Shown one piece after another: positions 24,092 to 32,162 of a stretch of DNA of 64,000 nucleotides. Location of the stretch: positions 1,550,001 through 1,614,000 of the forward strand of contig NZ_CP119802.1 of assembly GCF_029338355.1 (NCBI RefSeq), read 5' to 3'. The DNA is from Halosegnis marinus. Lineage in GTDB: Archaea; Halobacteriota; Halobacteria; Halobacteriales; Haloarculaceae. How positions within the stretch are numbered: the stretch's first letter is position 1; each line of letters starts with the position of its first letter. The notes under the pieces are model-generated. The model was not told where the DNA came from and searched no databases. It saw nothing but the letters and a program-made list of their open reading frames with translations. A program made the translations under genes and the position numbers.

Positions 24092-24625
24092 TCAGACGCC
24101 GAGCGTCTCGTACGCGGCCGCGTGGTCCCCGGCGAAGCGGTCGAGCAGGTCGCGCATCTCCGCCCGGAGCTCGTCGGTCACCGTCGCCAGCACCATCCCC
24201 TCGTCCGGCTGGCCGTACACGACGCTCGCGCCGTCGGGAAGCACGAGCACCGCGGGCAGCGCCGCGAGGTCCTCCTCGCCGAGCACCTCCACGAGGGTCG
24301 TCCCGTCGCCGACGCCCTCGCGGAGCGCGGCGAGCAGTTCCTCGGAGAGGCCGCCCGCGGGCGACTCGACTTCGACGGTGCGGTCGAACCCCTCCATCGC
24401 GTCGCGAACCGCGGCCCGGACGCGCTCGCGCTTCGTCTTCCCGTCGACCAGCGCCAGCGTCGGGTGGTAGCCCGCCTCCAGCAGGTGGTAGGTGACGATG
24501 TCGCCGACGGCGACCACCGGCTCGCCGGCCTCGGCGAGCAGGGCTTCCGCGTCGGTGTGTATCGGCCCGAGCGGCTCCTTCAGTTCGTGGCGGAGGTCGG
24601 CGGGCAGTTCGAGGAGGACGGACAC
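24092..24625 (-). CDS. GTP-dependent dephospho-CoA kinase (DPCKG)
   Basis: A 177-residue DUF359 protein. LRHELKEPLGPIHTDAEALLAEA, then VVAVGDIVTYHLLEAGYHPTLALVDGKTKR contains the conserved GD and DGK/TKR motifs, and EVLGEEDLAALPAVL, VVYGQPDEGMVL complete it. It uses GTP to phosphorylate dephospho-CoA, the last step of archaeal CoA synthesis, and is not related to bacterial CoaE. It is the start of a tight run with spt4 and rpo7 on the minus strand. Confidence 0.92.
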   Translation of the reverse strand: MSVLLELPADLRHELKEPLGPIHTDAEALLAEAGEPVVAVGDIVTYHLLEAGYHPTLALVDGKTKRERVRAAVRDAMEGFDRTVEVESPAGGLSEELLAALREGVGDGTTLVEVLGEEDLAALPAVLVLPDGASVVYGQPDEGMVLATVTDELRAEMRDLLDRFAGDHAAAYETLGV

Positions 24626-24626
24626 C

Positions 24627-24824
24627 TCAGCGTACCTTCAGCGCGTACCGGCCCGGCTCCGTTATCTCCATCTCCGTCGCTATCTGCGACGTCTCGGGGT
24701 GGGTGATGACGACGTAGCCGGCCCAGTCCTCCGTCAGCGAGTTCGAGCCGCAGGCGGGACACTGCTCGCCGTCGTCCACGTCGAGCACGCGGTGACAGTC
24801 GCGGCAGACGAGTCGTTGCGCCAT
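24627..24824 (-). CDS. spt4: Transcription elongation factor Spt4
   Basis: A 65-residue protein. MAQRLVCRDCHRVLD and EQCPACGSNSLTEDWAGYVV give the four-Cys zinc finger (CxxC-x13-CxxC) that starts Spt4, then VVITHPETSQIATEM is the Spt5-binding strand. With Spt5-NGN it clamps RNA polymerase and raises processivity. Its ATG overlaps the stop of the upstream rpo7 gene at 24824 (1 bp shared). Confidence 0.95.
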   Translation of the reverse strand: MAQRLVCRDCHRVLDVDDGEQCPACGSNSLTEDWAGYVVITHPETSQIATEMEITEPGRYALKVR

Positions 24825-25405
24825 CAGTCACCACCGGCCGCGCGCTTGTTGCGCTCCTCCTCCAGCCACTCGTGCTTGCCGAGCCCCACCTGCTTCGCCG
24901 TGAGCCCGATCTTCGAGTCGCGGGGGTTCCGCTCGTCGATGCTCTTGGTGACGATGCGCGTGCGGACGGCGTCGCCGACGCCGAGCACGCGGTTGGAGTC
25001 GCGGGAGGCGAGCTGCTGGTTCTCGCCGTCGAACGCGAGGTACTCGTCGGAGATCTGCGAGACGTGGAGCAGGCCGTCCACCGGGCCGATACCGACGAAC
25101 GCGCCGAAGTTCACCACCTCGACGACCTCGCCGTCGACGACCTCCTGCATCTGCGGGTCGAAGGTGATGGCGTCGAACTCCGCCTCGTAGTAGACGCTCG
25201 GGCGGTTCGGCACGACGGCGCCGTCGCCGATGTCCGTGACCTCGGTGACGGTGACGACGGAGCCGACCTCCTCGTCCATCCGTCCTTCGAGCTTGTCCTG
25301 GAGCAGTCGCTTGATGAGCTCCGGCGGTACCTCCGGTTCCGTTCGGTCGGGGAGGTGTTCGGGGGGCACCTCCACCGTGTCCTTGAGTCTGACCCTCTTG
25401 TACAT
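24824..25405 (-). CDS. rpo7: DNA-directed RNA polymerase subunit Rpo7 (E')
   Basis: A 193-residue protein with an N-terminal RNP fold (MYKRVRLKDTVEVPPEHL...) and a C-terminal S1/OB domain (VEVVNFGAFVGIGPVDGLLHVSQIS). With Rpo4 it makes the stalk of archaeal RNA polymerase. Conserved between the PIN gene and spt4 in many archaea. Confidence 0.95.
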   Translation of the reverse strand: MYKRVRLKDTVEVPPEHLPDRTEPEVPPELIKRLLQDKLEGRMDEEVGSVVTVTEVTDIGDGAVVPNRPSVYYEAEFDAITFDPQMQEVVDGEVVEVVNFGAFVGIGPVDGLLHVSQISDEYLAFDGENQQLASRDSNRVLGVGDAVRTRIVTKSIDERNPRDSKIGLTAKQVGLGKHEWLEEERNKRAAGGD

Positions 25406-25406
25406 G

Positions 25407-25775
25407 TTATTGCGTTACCGCGAGTTTCGTCCCGCCCCGTAAACAGATTACGGGAACGTCGGCGTCCGCGAGCCGCCGACGCAGCGGTTTGTCGTTCGTG
25501 ACCGCGTAGTCGCAGTCCGCGCCCAGTTCCACCATCGCGTCGTCCGCGTAGTCGGCCTCGGTGGACACGACCGTACACCGGTCGGCGAGGTCCCGGCCCA
25601 CGGAGGCCGCGGTGGCCGCCTTCCCGTTGCCGTCGGCGAGCTTCTCCAGCTCGGCGACGACGGCCTCGGGGACGACCGCCTCGTACGAGCCGACGACCCG
25701 GTCGAGTTCGTCGAACAGCCGCACGTCGCACTCGACCGGCATCATCAGCGCGTTCGTGTCCACCGCGACGCGCAT
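25407..25775 (-). CDS. PIN-domain protein of the rpo7-aif2g cluster
   Basis: A 122-residue PIN-domain protein. MRVAVDTNALMMPVE is the first acidic strand (D6), PEAVVAELEKL gives the E, and the last acidic pair is in DYAVTNDKPLRRRL. The four-acidic pattern suggests an active RNase. The family sits in this position across archaea (rpo7, PIN, aIF2-gamma), so a role in rRNA or translation is likely. It is not part of a VapBC pair: no antitoxin gene is next to it. Confidence 0.85.
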   Translation of the reverse strand: MRVAVDTNALMMPVECDVRLFDELDRVVGSYEAVVPEAVVAELEKLADGNGKAATAASVGRDLADRCTVVSTEADYADDAMVELGADCDYAVTNDKPLRRRLADADVPVICLRGGTKLAVTQ

Positions 25776-26987
25776 CTACGTCAGCGTCCCGACGCCGATG
25801 AGCCGCCAGCGCGCGCCGACGCGTCGGTTGATGGCTATCTTCGCGCCCTCCTCGGCACAGACGGGGCGCTTGAGCGCGACCTCCGCCTCGTCGCCGCGCG
25901 CCGAGGTGACGGAGCCGACCGTCGTGGCCGTCCCCACCGTGAGCATGAGCGGCTCGCCGGTCGAGACCTGCTCTATCTCCTCGTCCACGGAGACGACCCG
26001 GTCGAGCAGCTCGATGTCCATCGTGAACTGCTCGTGGACCGGCGGGAGCGACTCCTCGGGGCCGGCGACCTGGCCGGCCAGCCCGTCGCCCTTCGTGAGC
26101 GAGGGGTCGAGGCCCGTCCCGACGCCGATGAGGCCGCCGGGCGTGGCCGAATCGACGGAGTCGCCGCCCGCCTGCAGCGAGCGAACGGTCGTGGACACCG
26201 GCTCGTAGCCGTCGTCCGTGTCGCGACCGGGGCGGAGCTGGATGTCGTCGTCCACTTCGAGGGTCCCCTGCGTGAGCGAGCCGCCGATGACGCCGCCGAG
26301 CAGGCCGTCGAAGGTCGTGCCCGGGCGGTTGATGTCGAACGAGCGAGCGACCTGCATCCGCGCGGGCGCGTCCGGGTCGCGCTCGGGGGTCGGAATCGTC
26401 TCCTCGATGGCGTCGATGAGCACGTCGATGTTGATCTCCTGCTGGGCGGAGATGGGGACGACGGGCGCGTCCTCCGCGACCGTGCCCTCGACGAACTCCT
26501 GTATCTGCTCGTAGTTCTCTCTCGCGCGCTCGGCGTCGACGAGGTCGATCTTGTTCTGCGCGATGACGATGTTCTCGATGCCGATGATGTCGAGCGCCAT
26601 CAGGTGCTCCTCGGTCTGGGCCTGCGGGACGTCCTCGTTGGCCCCGACGACGAGCACGGCGCCGTCCATGATGGCCGCGCCCGAGAGCATCGTCGCCATG
26701 AGCGTCTCGTGGCCCGGCGCGTCGACGAAGGAGACGGTGCGGACGAGCTCGGTCTCCTCGCCGTCGACCTCCTCCTCGACGGTGTAACACTCGGGGGCGT
26801 CGACGCCCGGGACCTTCCGGAAGGTCGCGTCGGCGTACCCCAGCCGGATGGAGATACCGCGTTTCATCTCCTCGGAGTGCTGGTCGGTCCACGCGCCAGA
26901 GAGCGCCTGCACCAGCGTCGTCTTCCCGTGGTCGACGTGGCCGACCAGCCCGATGTTCACCTCCGGTTGTCGGTGGTTCGTGGTCAT
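25776..26987 (-). CDS. eif2g: Translation initiation factor aIF2 subunit gamma
   Basis: A 403-residue GTPase of the EF-Tu/aIF2-gamma type. P-loop GHVDHGKTT (16-24), switch region with [19 protein letters not shown] (G3) and QNKIDLV (G4), then SAQQEINID (G5). Domains II and III follow, with [14 protein letters not shown] and [26 protein letters not shown]. It binds initiator Met-tRNA and mRNA 5' ends. The zinc knuckle seen in many archaeal homologs (C-x-x-C) is replaced in this copy by a single Cys region ([10 protein letters not shown]), as in other haloarchaea. Confidence 0.96.
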   Translation of the reverse strand: MTTNHRQPEVNIGLVGHVDHGKTTLVQALSGAWTDQHSEEMKRGISIRLGYADATFRKVPGVDAPECYTVEEEVDGEETELVRTVSFVDAPGHETLMATMLSGAAIMDGAVLVVGANEDVPQAQTEEHLMALDIIGIENIVIAQNKIDLVDAERARENYEQIQEFVEGTVAEDAPVVPISAQQEINIDVLIDAIEETIPTPERDPDAPARMQVARSFDINRPGTTFDGLLGGVIGGSLTQGTLEVDDDIQLRPGRDTDDGYEPVSTTVRSLQAGGDSVDSATPGGLIGVGTGLDPSLTKGDGLAGQVAGPEESLPPVHEQFTMDIELLDRVVSVDEEIEQVSTGEPLMLTVGTATTVGSVTSARGDEAEVALKRPVCAEEGAKIAINRRVGARWRLIGVGTLT

Positions 26988-27019
26988 TGAGTAATTGTGT
27001 GGTTTTCGCCCCGTCCGAC

Positions 27020-27028
27020 TGATAAACC
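27020..27028 (-). promoter_or_regulatory. TATA box of the aIF2-gamma gene
   Basis: GGTTTATC on the minus strand, about 36 nt from the start codon at 26987. Confidence 0.45.
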
Positions 27029-27112
27029 TACCGTGTCACGCCCGATGGCGCGGCTACGACGGCCGCTCGCGGCCGCGCCGCCGGCGTGTGACGGCGGCCC
27101 GCTCCCAGCCAA

Positions 27113-27120
27113 GAGTTTAG
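27113..27120 (+). promoter_or_regulatory. TATA-like box of the wHTH regulator
   Basis: GAGTTTAG, about 28 nt before ATG 27144. It supports that start over the longer open frame. Confidence 0.45.
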
Positions 27121-27143
27121 CCGTTGGACGTACATCCTCGGGT

Positions 27144-28064
27144 ATGAGCGACTCGCAGACCGAGGACGCCGACTCCATCCTCGCGTGCGGGGAGTGCATC
27201 TCGCCCGCCGAGGCGTTCGCCGTCGTCGGCAACGAGACGCGTCTCTCCATCCTCGAAGCCCTCTGGCGGATGGACCGCCCGGCCGCCTTCTCCGACCTCC
27301 GCCGCGAGGTGGGGATGAGCGACTCCGCACAGTTCAACTACCACCTCTCGAAGCTGACGGGCCAGTTCGTCCGCAAGACCGACGACGGCTACGACTTCCG
27401 CTCGGCCGGCCGGTCGGTCATCGCGGCCGTGCTCTCGGGCACCCTCAATCAGGACCCGCGGCTCGACCCCTTCGAGGTCGAGGGGGAGTGCGTCGACTGC
27501 GGCGCGGCCCTGGAGGCGTACTACCGGAACGAGGAGGTCCGCATCCGGTGTAGCGACTGCGGGCGCAACCACGGCGGCTACTCGTTCCCGCCCGGAGGGC
27601 TGGAGGACCGCACGCGCGAGGAGCTGATGGACGCGTTCAATCAGCGCGCGCGCCACCTCTCGTGTCTCTCCGCGGACGGCGTCTGCCCGGAGTGTTCCGG
27701 CCGGATGGAGACGCGGCTGTTCGACGTGGACGGCGAGAACGGCTTCGACCTCGACGTGCGCGTCGAACACGAGTGCCGGCGGTGTCACCACACCATCTAC
27801 TCCTCCGTGGGGCTCGTGCTTCTGGACGACGCGGAGGTCGTCTCCTTCTACCGCGACCACGGAATCGACCTCAACGCCGTCCCGTACTGGACGCTGGAGT
27901 GGTGTGTCACCGACGAGTACACGACCGTCGAGCGCAACGGCGGGTCGGACGGGACGTGGCGCATCACCGTCGCCGTCCCCGTCGAGGACGAGGAACTGGT
28001 CGTCTCGCTCGACGGCTCGCTGAACGTCCTCGACACGGAACGGCGGGCGCGCGCCGAGGCCTGA
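27144..28064 (+). CDS. Winged-helix/zinc-ribbon transcriptional regulator (ArsR-like)
   Basis: A 306-residue protein. The N-terminal SPAEAFAVVGNETRLSILEAL and FSDLRREVGMSDSAQFNYHLSKL is an ArsR-type winged helix. The middle has two zinc ribbons (CVDCGAALEAYY ... CSDCGRNHGGY, then CPECSGRMETRL ... CRRCHH), and the C-terminus is a domain without a clear name. This build is typical for a large haloarchaeal family (DUF7351-like, from recall). The ligand is unknown; the zinc ribbons could sense redox or metal state. It faces away from the aIF2-gamma gene and is followed by a HAD gene. Confidence 0.8.
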   Translation: MSDSQTEDADSILACGECISPAEAFAVVGNETRLSILEALWRMDRPAAFSDLRREVGMSDSAQFNYHLSKLTGQFVRKTDDGYDFRSAGRSVIAAVLSGTLNQDPRLDPFEVEGECVDCGAALEAYYRNEEVRIRCSDCGRNHGGYSFPPGGLEDRTREELMDAFNQRARHLSCLSADGVCPECSGRMETRLFDVDGENGFDLDVRVEHECRRCHHTIYSSVGLVLLDDAEVVSFYRDHGIDLNAVPYWTLEWCVTDEYTTVERNGGSDGTWRITVAVPVEDEELVVSLDGSLNVLDTERRARAEA

Positions 28065-28127
28065 CGGCGTGCACGGGGCGTGCGAAACGCCCCCACGGCT
28101 AAGACGCCGGGCCGCGTGGCCCCGGCC

Positions 28128-28805
28128 ATGCTGGACCGCGACGCCGTTTCCGTCCTGACGTTCGACTCGTACAGCACCATCGTCGACGTGGGCTCGACCG
28201 TCGCCGCGCTCGACGGCTACGTCGAGGACCCCGAGGCCGTCGCCGCGCAGTGGCGCGCCCACTCGCTTATGTACTCGATGGCCGCCAACGACGTGGACGC
28301 CTACGAGCCGTTCTACGAGCTGAACCGCCACGCGCTCACCTACGCGCTCGCGGAGGCGGGCGTGGACGTGACCGACGAGGTGCGCGACGACGTACTCTCC
28401 GTCTATCACGACCTCCACGTCTTCGAGGACGTGCGCCCCGGCGTCGAGCGGCTGGCCGAGGGGTACGACCTCTGGGTCGTCTCGAACGGCAACCCGGAGA
28501 TGCTCGACACGATGTTCGAGGCCGCCGACCTCGACGGCCACGTGGAGGGGTACGTCAGCGCCGACGAGCCGGAGACGTTCAAGCCCGACCCCGGTATCTA
28601 CACCCACGCCGCCGACCGCATCGGCGTCGGCGTGGAGGAGATGGCCCACGTCACCGCGGCGTGGTTCGACGTCGCCGGCGCGGAGGGCGCGGGCGCACAG
28701 GCGGTGTGGGTGAACCGCGACGACGGGCCGTACCCGGAGTTCGGGCCGCGCCCCTCGCTCGAAGTCGCGTCGTTCGTCGCGCTCGCCGACGAACTGGACC
28801 TGTGA
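28128..28805 (+). CDS. HAD-superfamily haloacid dehalogenase type II
   Basis: A 225-residue HAD enzyme. Motif I is LTFDSYSTIVDVGS (nucleophile Asp), motif II is in LWVVSNGNPEML, motif III is ETFKPDPGIY (Lys), and motif IV lies in AAWFDVAGAEGAGAQAVWVNRD. Type II haloacid dehalogenases share the FD(S/A)YGTL nucleophile strand; here it is FDSYSTI. Dehalogenase activity is not proven, and a general phosphatase role is possible. The ATG 28128 start gives the first strand. Confidence 0.85.
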   Translation: MLDRDAVSVLTFDSYSTIVDVGSTVAALDGYVEDPEAVAAQWRAHSLMYSMAANDVDAYEPFYELNRHALTYALAEAGVDVTDEVRDDVLSVYHDLHVFEDVRPGVERLAEGYDLWVVSNGNPEMLDTMFEAADLDGHVEGYVSADEPETFKPDPGIYTHAADRIGVGVEEMAHVTAAWFDVAGAEGAGAQAVWVNRDDGPYPEFGPRPSLEVASFVALADELDL

Positions 28806-28843
28806 ACCACTAGGCCTATACCCGGCGACACGTCACCGCGAGT

Positions 28844-30163
28844 ATGAATGCGGCGCGCGCGGTCGCCCTCGCGGCGGTCGTTCTGCTCTCCTCGACGCTG
28901 CTGGCCGGCGTCGCCCTCTCCGGCGACGGCGGCCCCCCGTCCCCCGTCGCCGGCAACGAGACGTACCCCGGGCAGACCCTCATCGGCGTGCAGGCCGAGG
29001 GGTGGTTCGGCGAGAACAACGGCTACGCGGCCGTCGTCGCCCCGAACGGGAGCGTCATCTGGCAGTGGTCGGTTCCCGACTCGCGGGTGTTCGACACCGA
29101 GCACCTGCGCAACGGGAACATCCTCGTCAGCGTCGCCGTCGCCGTCCCGGCCGCCGACTGTCCCGACGCCTACGACGACCGCCCCAACTGCGTCCACAAC
29201 CGCGTCGTCGAGGTGGACTACGACACGAAGGAGGTCGTCTGGGAGTACGACTGGTACGACGTGTTCCCGAACCACCACGAGGTCCACGACGCCGACCGCC
29301 TCCCGAACGGGGAGACGGCCGTCGTGGACATGGGGAACGACCGCGCGTTCACGGTGAACGAGGGCGGCGAGATAACGTGGCAGTGGAACGCGAGCGAGCA
29401 TATAGCCCGCGGGACCGACTGGTTCGACGAACACGTCCCCGAGGGGCGCGAGGAGGAGTTCGCCTCCGAGGGGCCGGAGTCGGACTGGACCCACATGAAC
29501 GACATCGACCTGCTGGAGAACGGCCACTTCACGCTCTCGGTGCGCAACTTCGACGTCGTGCTGGAGGTGGACCGCGCCGGCGACATCGTGCGCACCTACG
29601 GCTCGCCCGGCGACCACGGGACGATGAACGAACAGCACAACCCGAACCTGCTGGAGCGGCGCGGCACGATGCTCGTCGCCGACTCCGAGAACGACCGCAT
29701 CGTCGAGATAGACCGCCGCACGGAGCGCATCGTCTGGGAGTACGCTCGGGTCCCGGCCGAGTCGCCGGCGGAGCCGAAGGCGCTCCAGTGGCCCCGCGAC
29801 GCCGACCGCCTCCCGAACGGCAACACCCTGATAACCGACTCCCGGCAGTTCCGCGTCGTCGAGGTGACGCGCAACGGCACCGTCGCGTGGTCGTTCGACG
29901 GCCGCGAGGAGTTCGGCACGCGCACCATCGTGTACGAGGCCGACCGCATCCGGCTCGACGGCCCGTACCTCCCCGAGGAGCCGGACGCGGTGCCGGCGGG
30001 CGTCGACGCCCGGAGCGTCCGGGGGACCGCCCTCGCGCGCGGGTACGCGACGCTCGACTCGTGGCTCGGCTTCGCCCTCCCGGCGTGGATGGGGCCGATG
30101 GAGCTCCTCGTGGTGCTCGGCGACCTCGCCGCGCTCGGGCTGCTCGCCCGCGAGCTCCGGTAG
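28844..30163 (+). CDS. Arylsulfotransferase-like (ASST) protein, membrane-anchored
   Basis: A 439-residue extracytoplasmic protein. The first 27 residues are a signal/anchor helix. The body is a six-bladed propeller of repeats such as GNILVSVAV, NGETAVVDMGN, NGHFTLSVRNFD, MLVADSENDRIVEID and NGNTLITDSRQFRVVEV. Residues 410-435 are a second transmembrane helix. PF05935-type ASST enzymes use a catalytic His to transfer sulfate from aryl sulfates; the NHHEVHD segment is a candidate for that site. The lack of a DsbA/DsbL partner and the archaeal location make another role possible. Confidence 0.8.
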   Translation: MNAARAVALAAVVLLSSTLLAGVALSGDGGPPSPVAGNETYPGQTLIGVQAEGWFGENNGYAAVVAPNGSVIWQWSVPDSRVFDTEHLRNGNILVSVAVAVPAADCPDAYDDRPNCVHNRVVEVDYDTKEVVWEYDWYDVFPNHHEVHDADRLPNGETAVVDMGNDRAFTVNEGGEITWQWNASEHIARGTDWFDEHVPEGREEEFASEGPESDWTHMNDIDLLENGHFTLSVRNFDVVLEVDRAGDIVRTYGSPGDHGTMNEQHNPNLLERRGTMLVADSENDRIVEIDRRTERIVWEYARVPAESPAEPKALQWPRDADRLPNGNTLITDSRQFRVVEVTRNGTVAWSFDGREEFGTRTIVYEADRIRLDGPYLPEEPDAVPAGVDARSVRGTALARGYATLDSWLGFALPAWMGPMELLVVLGDLAALGLLARELR

Positions 30164-30236
30164 GTCGCCCCGACCGGGGTGTCGGCTGTTCACACGTCTC
30201 CGTCACGGATTAGCCCCTCCGCGTCGTGTAGCCGGC

Positions 30237-31067
30237 ATGAACGGTTCCCACACGCGACGGTCGGTACTGGCGCTCGGCGCGGCGACGGGGCTCGCCGGGC
30301 TGGCGGGCTGTGCCGGCTACCTCGGCCCGACGGAGACGGACGAATCGACCGAGACGGTGCCGCTCGACGGCGCGCGGGAGCTCTCGGTCGCGACGGACAA
30401 CGGCGACGCCCGCGTCGTCGCGAGCGACGACCTCTCGGACACGGTCGAGGTCGTCGTCACCAAGCGGGTCCGCGGCGACGCCGGCCTGTTCGGCGACGTC
30501 GCGCTCGCCGTCGCCGGGGGCGGGGACCGCGTCGAGGTGAGCGTCGAGTATGACCGGCCCGCCGCGCGCCGCGTGAGCGTGGACCTCGACGTGCGGGTGC
30601 CCGCCGATGTGGCCGTGACGCGCGTCGCGACGGCGAACGGGGACGCGACGGTCGAGAACACCGCCGGCGACACGGCCCTCTCGACGGCGAACGGGGACGC
30701 GACGGCCACGGGCGCGTCGGGCGTCGTCCGCCTCCAGTCGGGCAACGGCGACGTGACGGCCCGCGACTGCGCCGGCGTGCGGGTCGCCCGCACCGGCAAC
30801 GGCGACGTCGACGTCGAGGTGCGCGGGGTCGCGGGGCCGCTCGACGGCGTCTCCGGCAACGGGGACGTCGCGGTCGGAATCCCGGCCGACACGGACGCCG
30901 AGGTGGAACTCTCGACGGGGAACGGGGAGATAACGACGGAGTCGCTGACGTTCGCCGATTCGACCGCGAGCGACGACCGCTTCGAGGGCGTGCTGGGCGC
31001 CGGCGGCCCGGCGATATCGCTCTCGTCGGGCAACGGCGACGTCCGGCTGTACGCGCGGGAGAACTAG
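30237..31067 (+). CDS. Tat lipoprotein with DUF4097-like beta-helix repeats
   Basis: A 276-residue protein. A twin-arginine signal (HTRRSVLALGAATG) is followed by the lipobox LAGC (Cys25). The remainder is a beta-strand-rich region with at least eight copies of an A/S-x-x-NGD(A/V) turn (about every 20-24 residues), e.g. VATDNGDARVV, TANGDATVE, LQSGNGDVTA and RTGNGDVDV. This is the DUF4097/DUF2807 adhesin-like parallel beta-helix. Likely a cell-surface protein. Its stop shares CTAG with the acyltransferase gene. Confidence 0.8.
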   Translation: MNGSHTRRSVLALGAATGLAGLAGCAGYLGPTETDESTETVPLDGARELSVATDNGDARVVASDDLSDTVEVVVTKRVRGDAGLFGDVALAVAGGGDRVEVSVEYDRPAARRVSVDLDVRVPADVAVTRVATANGDATVENTAGDTALSTANGDATATGASGVVRLQSGNGDVTARDCAGVRVARTGNGDVDVEVRGVAGPLDGVSGNGDVAVGIPADTDAEVELSTGNGEITTESLTFADSTASDDRFEGVLGAGGPAISLSSGNGDVRLYAREN

Positions 31068-32002
31068 GACTCGCGGTGGCGGTCGGCGGCCGTCGATAGC
31101 TCCGGCGGGCGGCCGAACTCGTCGAAGCGGTCGAGGTCCTCGGGGAGGGTGTAGCCGAGTTCGCGGTCCGCCTTGTTGTCCGTCAGGCGGTCCCCGACGG
31201 GGTCGGCCTCGTCCTCGAAGCCGGGCTTGACGCGGACGCTCTTGGCCGGCTGGCCGACGACGATGTGGTGGGCGGGCACGTCGCCCGTGACGGTGGCGCG
31301 CGCGCCGACGACGCTGTTCCGCCCGACGCGGACGCCCGCGGTCACCATCGCGTCGTAGGTGACCCGCGCGTCGTCCTCGATGACCGTGTGGTAGTTCAGC
31401 ACCTCCGTCTGGTCGACCACGTCGTGGTCGTGGCTGTACACGTGGACGTCGTCGGAGATGGAGACGCGGTCCCCGACGGTGAGCTTCCCGCGGTCGTCGA
31501 GGTGGACGTCGTCGTGGACGACGGTGTTGTCGCCCATCGTGATGTTGTGGCCGTACGAGAACGTGACGCCCTTGAAGATGCGGAGGTTCTCGCCCGTCTC
31601 CTCGAACAGGTGGCCGGCGAGCATCTCGCGGAAGCGGAGCGCGAACGCGATGTTGTCGGCCATCGGCGTCGCGTCGAACTGCCGCCACAGCCACTGGAGG
31701 TGCTTCGAGCGCTCGAAGCGCTCCTCGTCCTTCTCGGCGTAGTACTCGGCCTCCAGCGTGGCGTTACACGGGTCGTACCCCTGCAGGCGGACCTGCTCGG
31801 CCGCGGAGACGTCCTTGCCCGACTGCCACCGCTCGTACGCCTCGCGGTCGCCGTACAGGTCCACGAGCACGTCCTGGACCACGTCGCAGGTGCTCTCGGC
31901 GGCGTCCGGTCCCGCGGCGGTCAGGCGCTCGTCCACCTCGTCGATGAACGCCGTCAAGCCCTCCTCCGCCCCCGACGGCAACGACACGTGGCGCTTGGTC
32001 AT
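31064..32002 (-). CDS. Left-handed beta-helix acyltransferase
   Basis: A 312-residue protein. The N-terminal 110 residues are helical and acidic. Residues about 140-255 are a hexapeptide-repeat helix: NITMGDNTVVHDDVHLDD, GKLTVGDRVSISDDVHVYSHDHDV and MVTAGVRVGRNSVVGARATV, ending in HIVVGQPAKSVRVK. It resembles maltose O-acetyltransferase and serine-acetyltransferase-type enzymes. Likely acceptor: a sugar or an amino sugar in cell-surface synthesis; the substrate is not readable. Confidence 0.83.
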   Translation of the reverse strand: MTKRHVSLPSGAEEGLTAFIDEVDERLTAAGPDAAESTCDVVQDVLVDLYGDREAYERWQSGKDVSAAEQVRLQGYDPCNATLEAEYYAEKDEERFERSKHLQWLWRQFDATPMADNIAFALRFREMLAGHLFEETGENLRIFKGVTFSYGHNITMGDNTVVHDDVHLDDRGKLTVGDRVSISDDVHVYSHDHDVVDQTEVLNYHTVIEDDARVTYDAMVTAGVRVGRNSVVGARATVTGDVPAHHIVVGQPAKSVRVKPGFEDEADPVGDRLTDNKADRELGYTLPEDLDRFDEFGRPPELSTAADRHRES

Positions 32003-32061
32003 GGCCTACGGTTCTCCCGGCAGCCGCATGAGGGTTTCCGTCCGTCTGCCGTTACGCCGCG

Positions 32062-32074
32062 GTAACCCGGTTAC
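32062..32074. promoter_or_regulatory. GTAACC-C-GGTTAC inverted repeat between acyltransferase and aldo/keto reductase
   Basis: A 13-bp inverted repeat with perfect 6-bp arms, plus another GTTAC at 32051-32055. It lies in the 160-bp divergent gap and is a candidate binding site for a dimeric regulator. Confidence 0.42.
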
Positions 32075-32162
32075 ACGGCCGCCACGCGGTCGTCGCGCGC
32101 CCGGACGGGCCCGCCGTCCCCCGAACCGTTTCCGCTAAGTGGCCGAGCCCCGTAGCGCGGGT

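Noticed and set aside
25407-25775. VapC toxin
   Set aside because: The gene lies in a conserved information-processing cluster without an antitoxin, so a housekeeping PIN nuclease is more likely.
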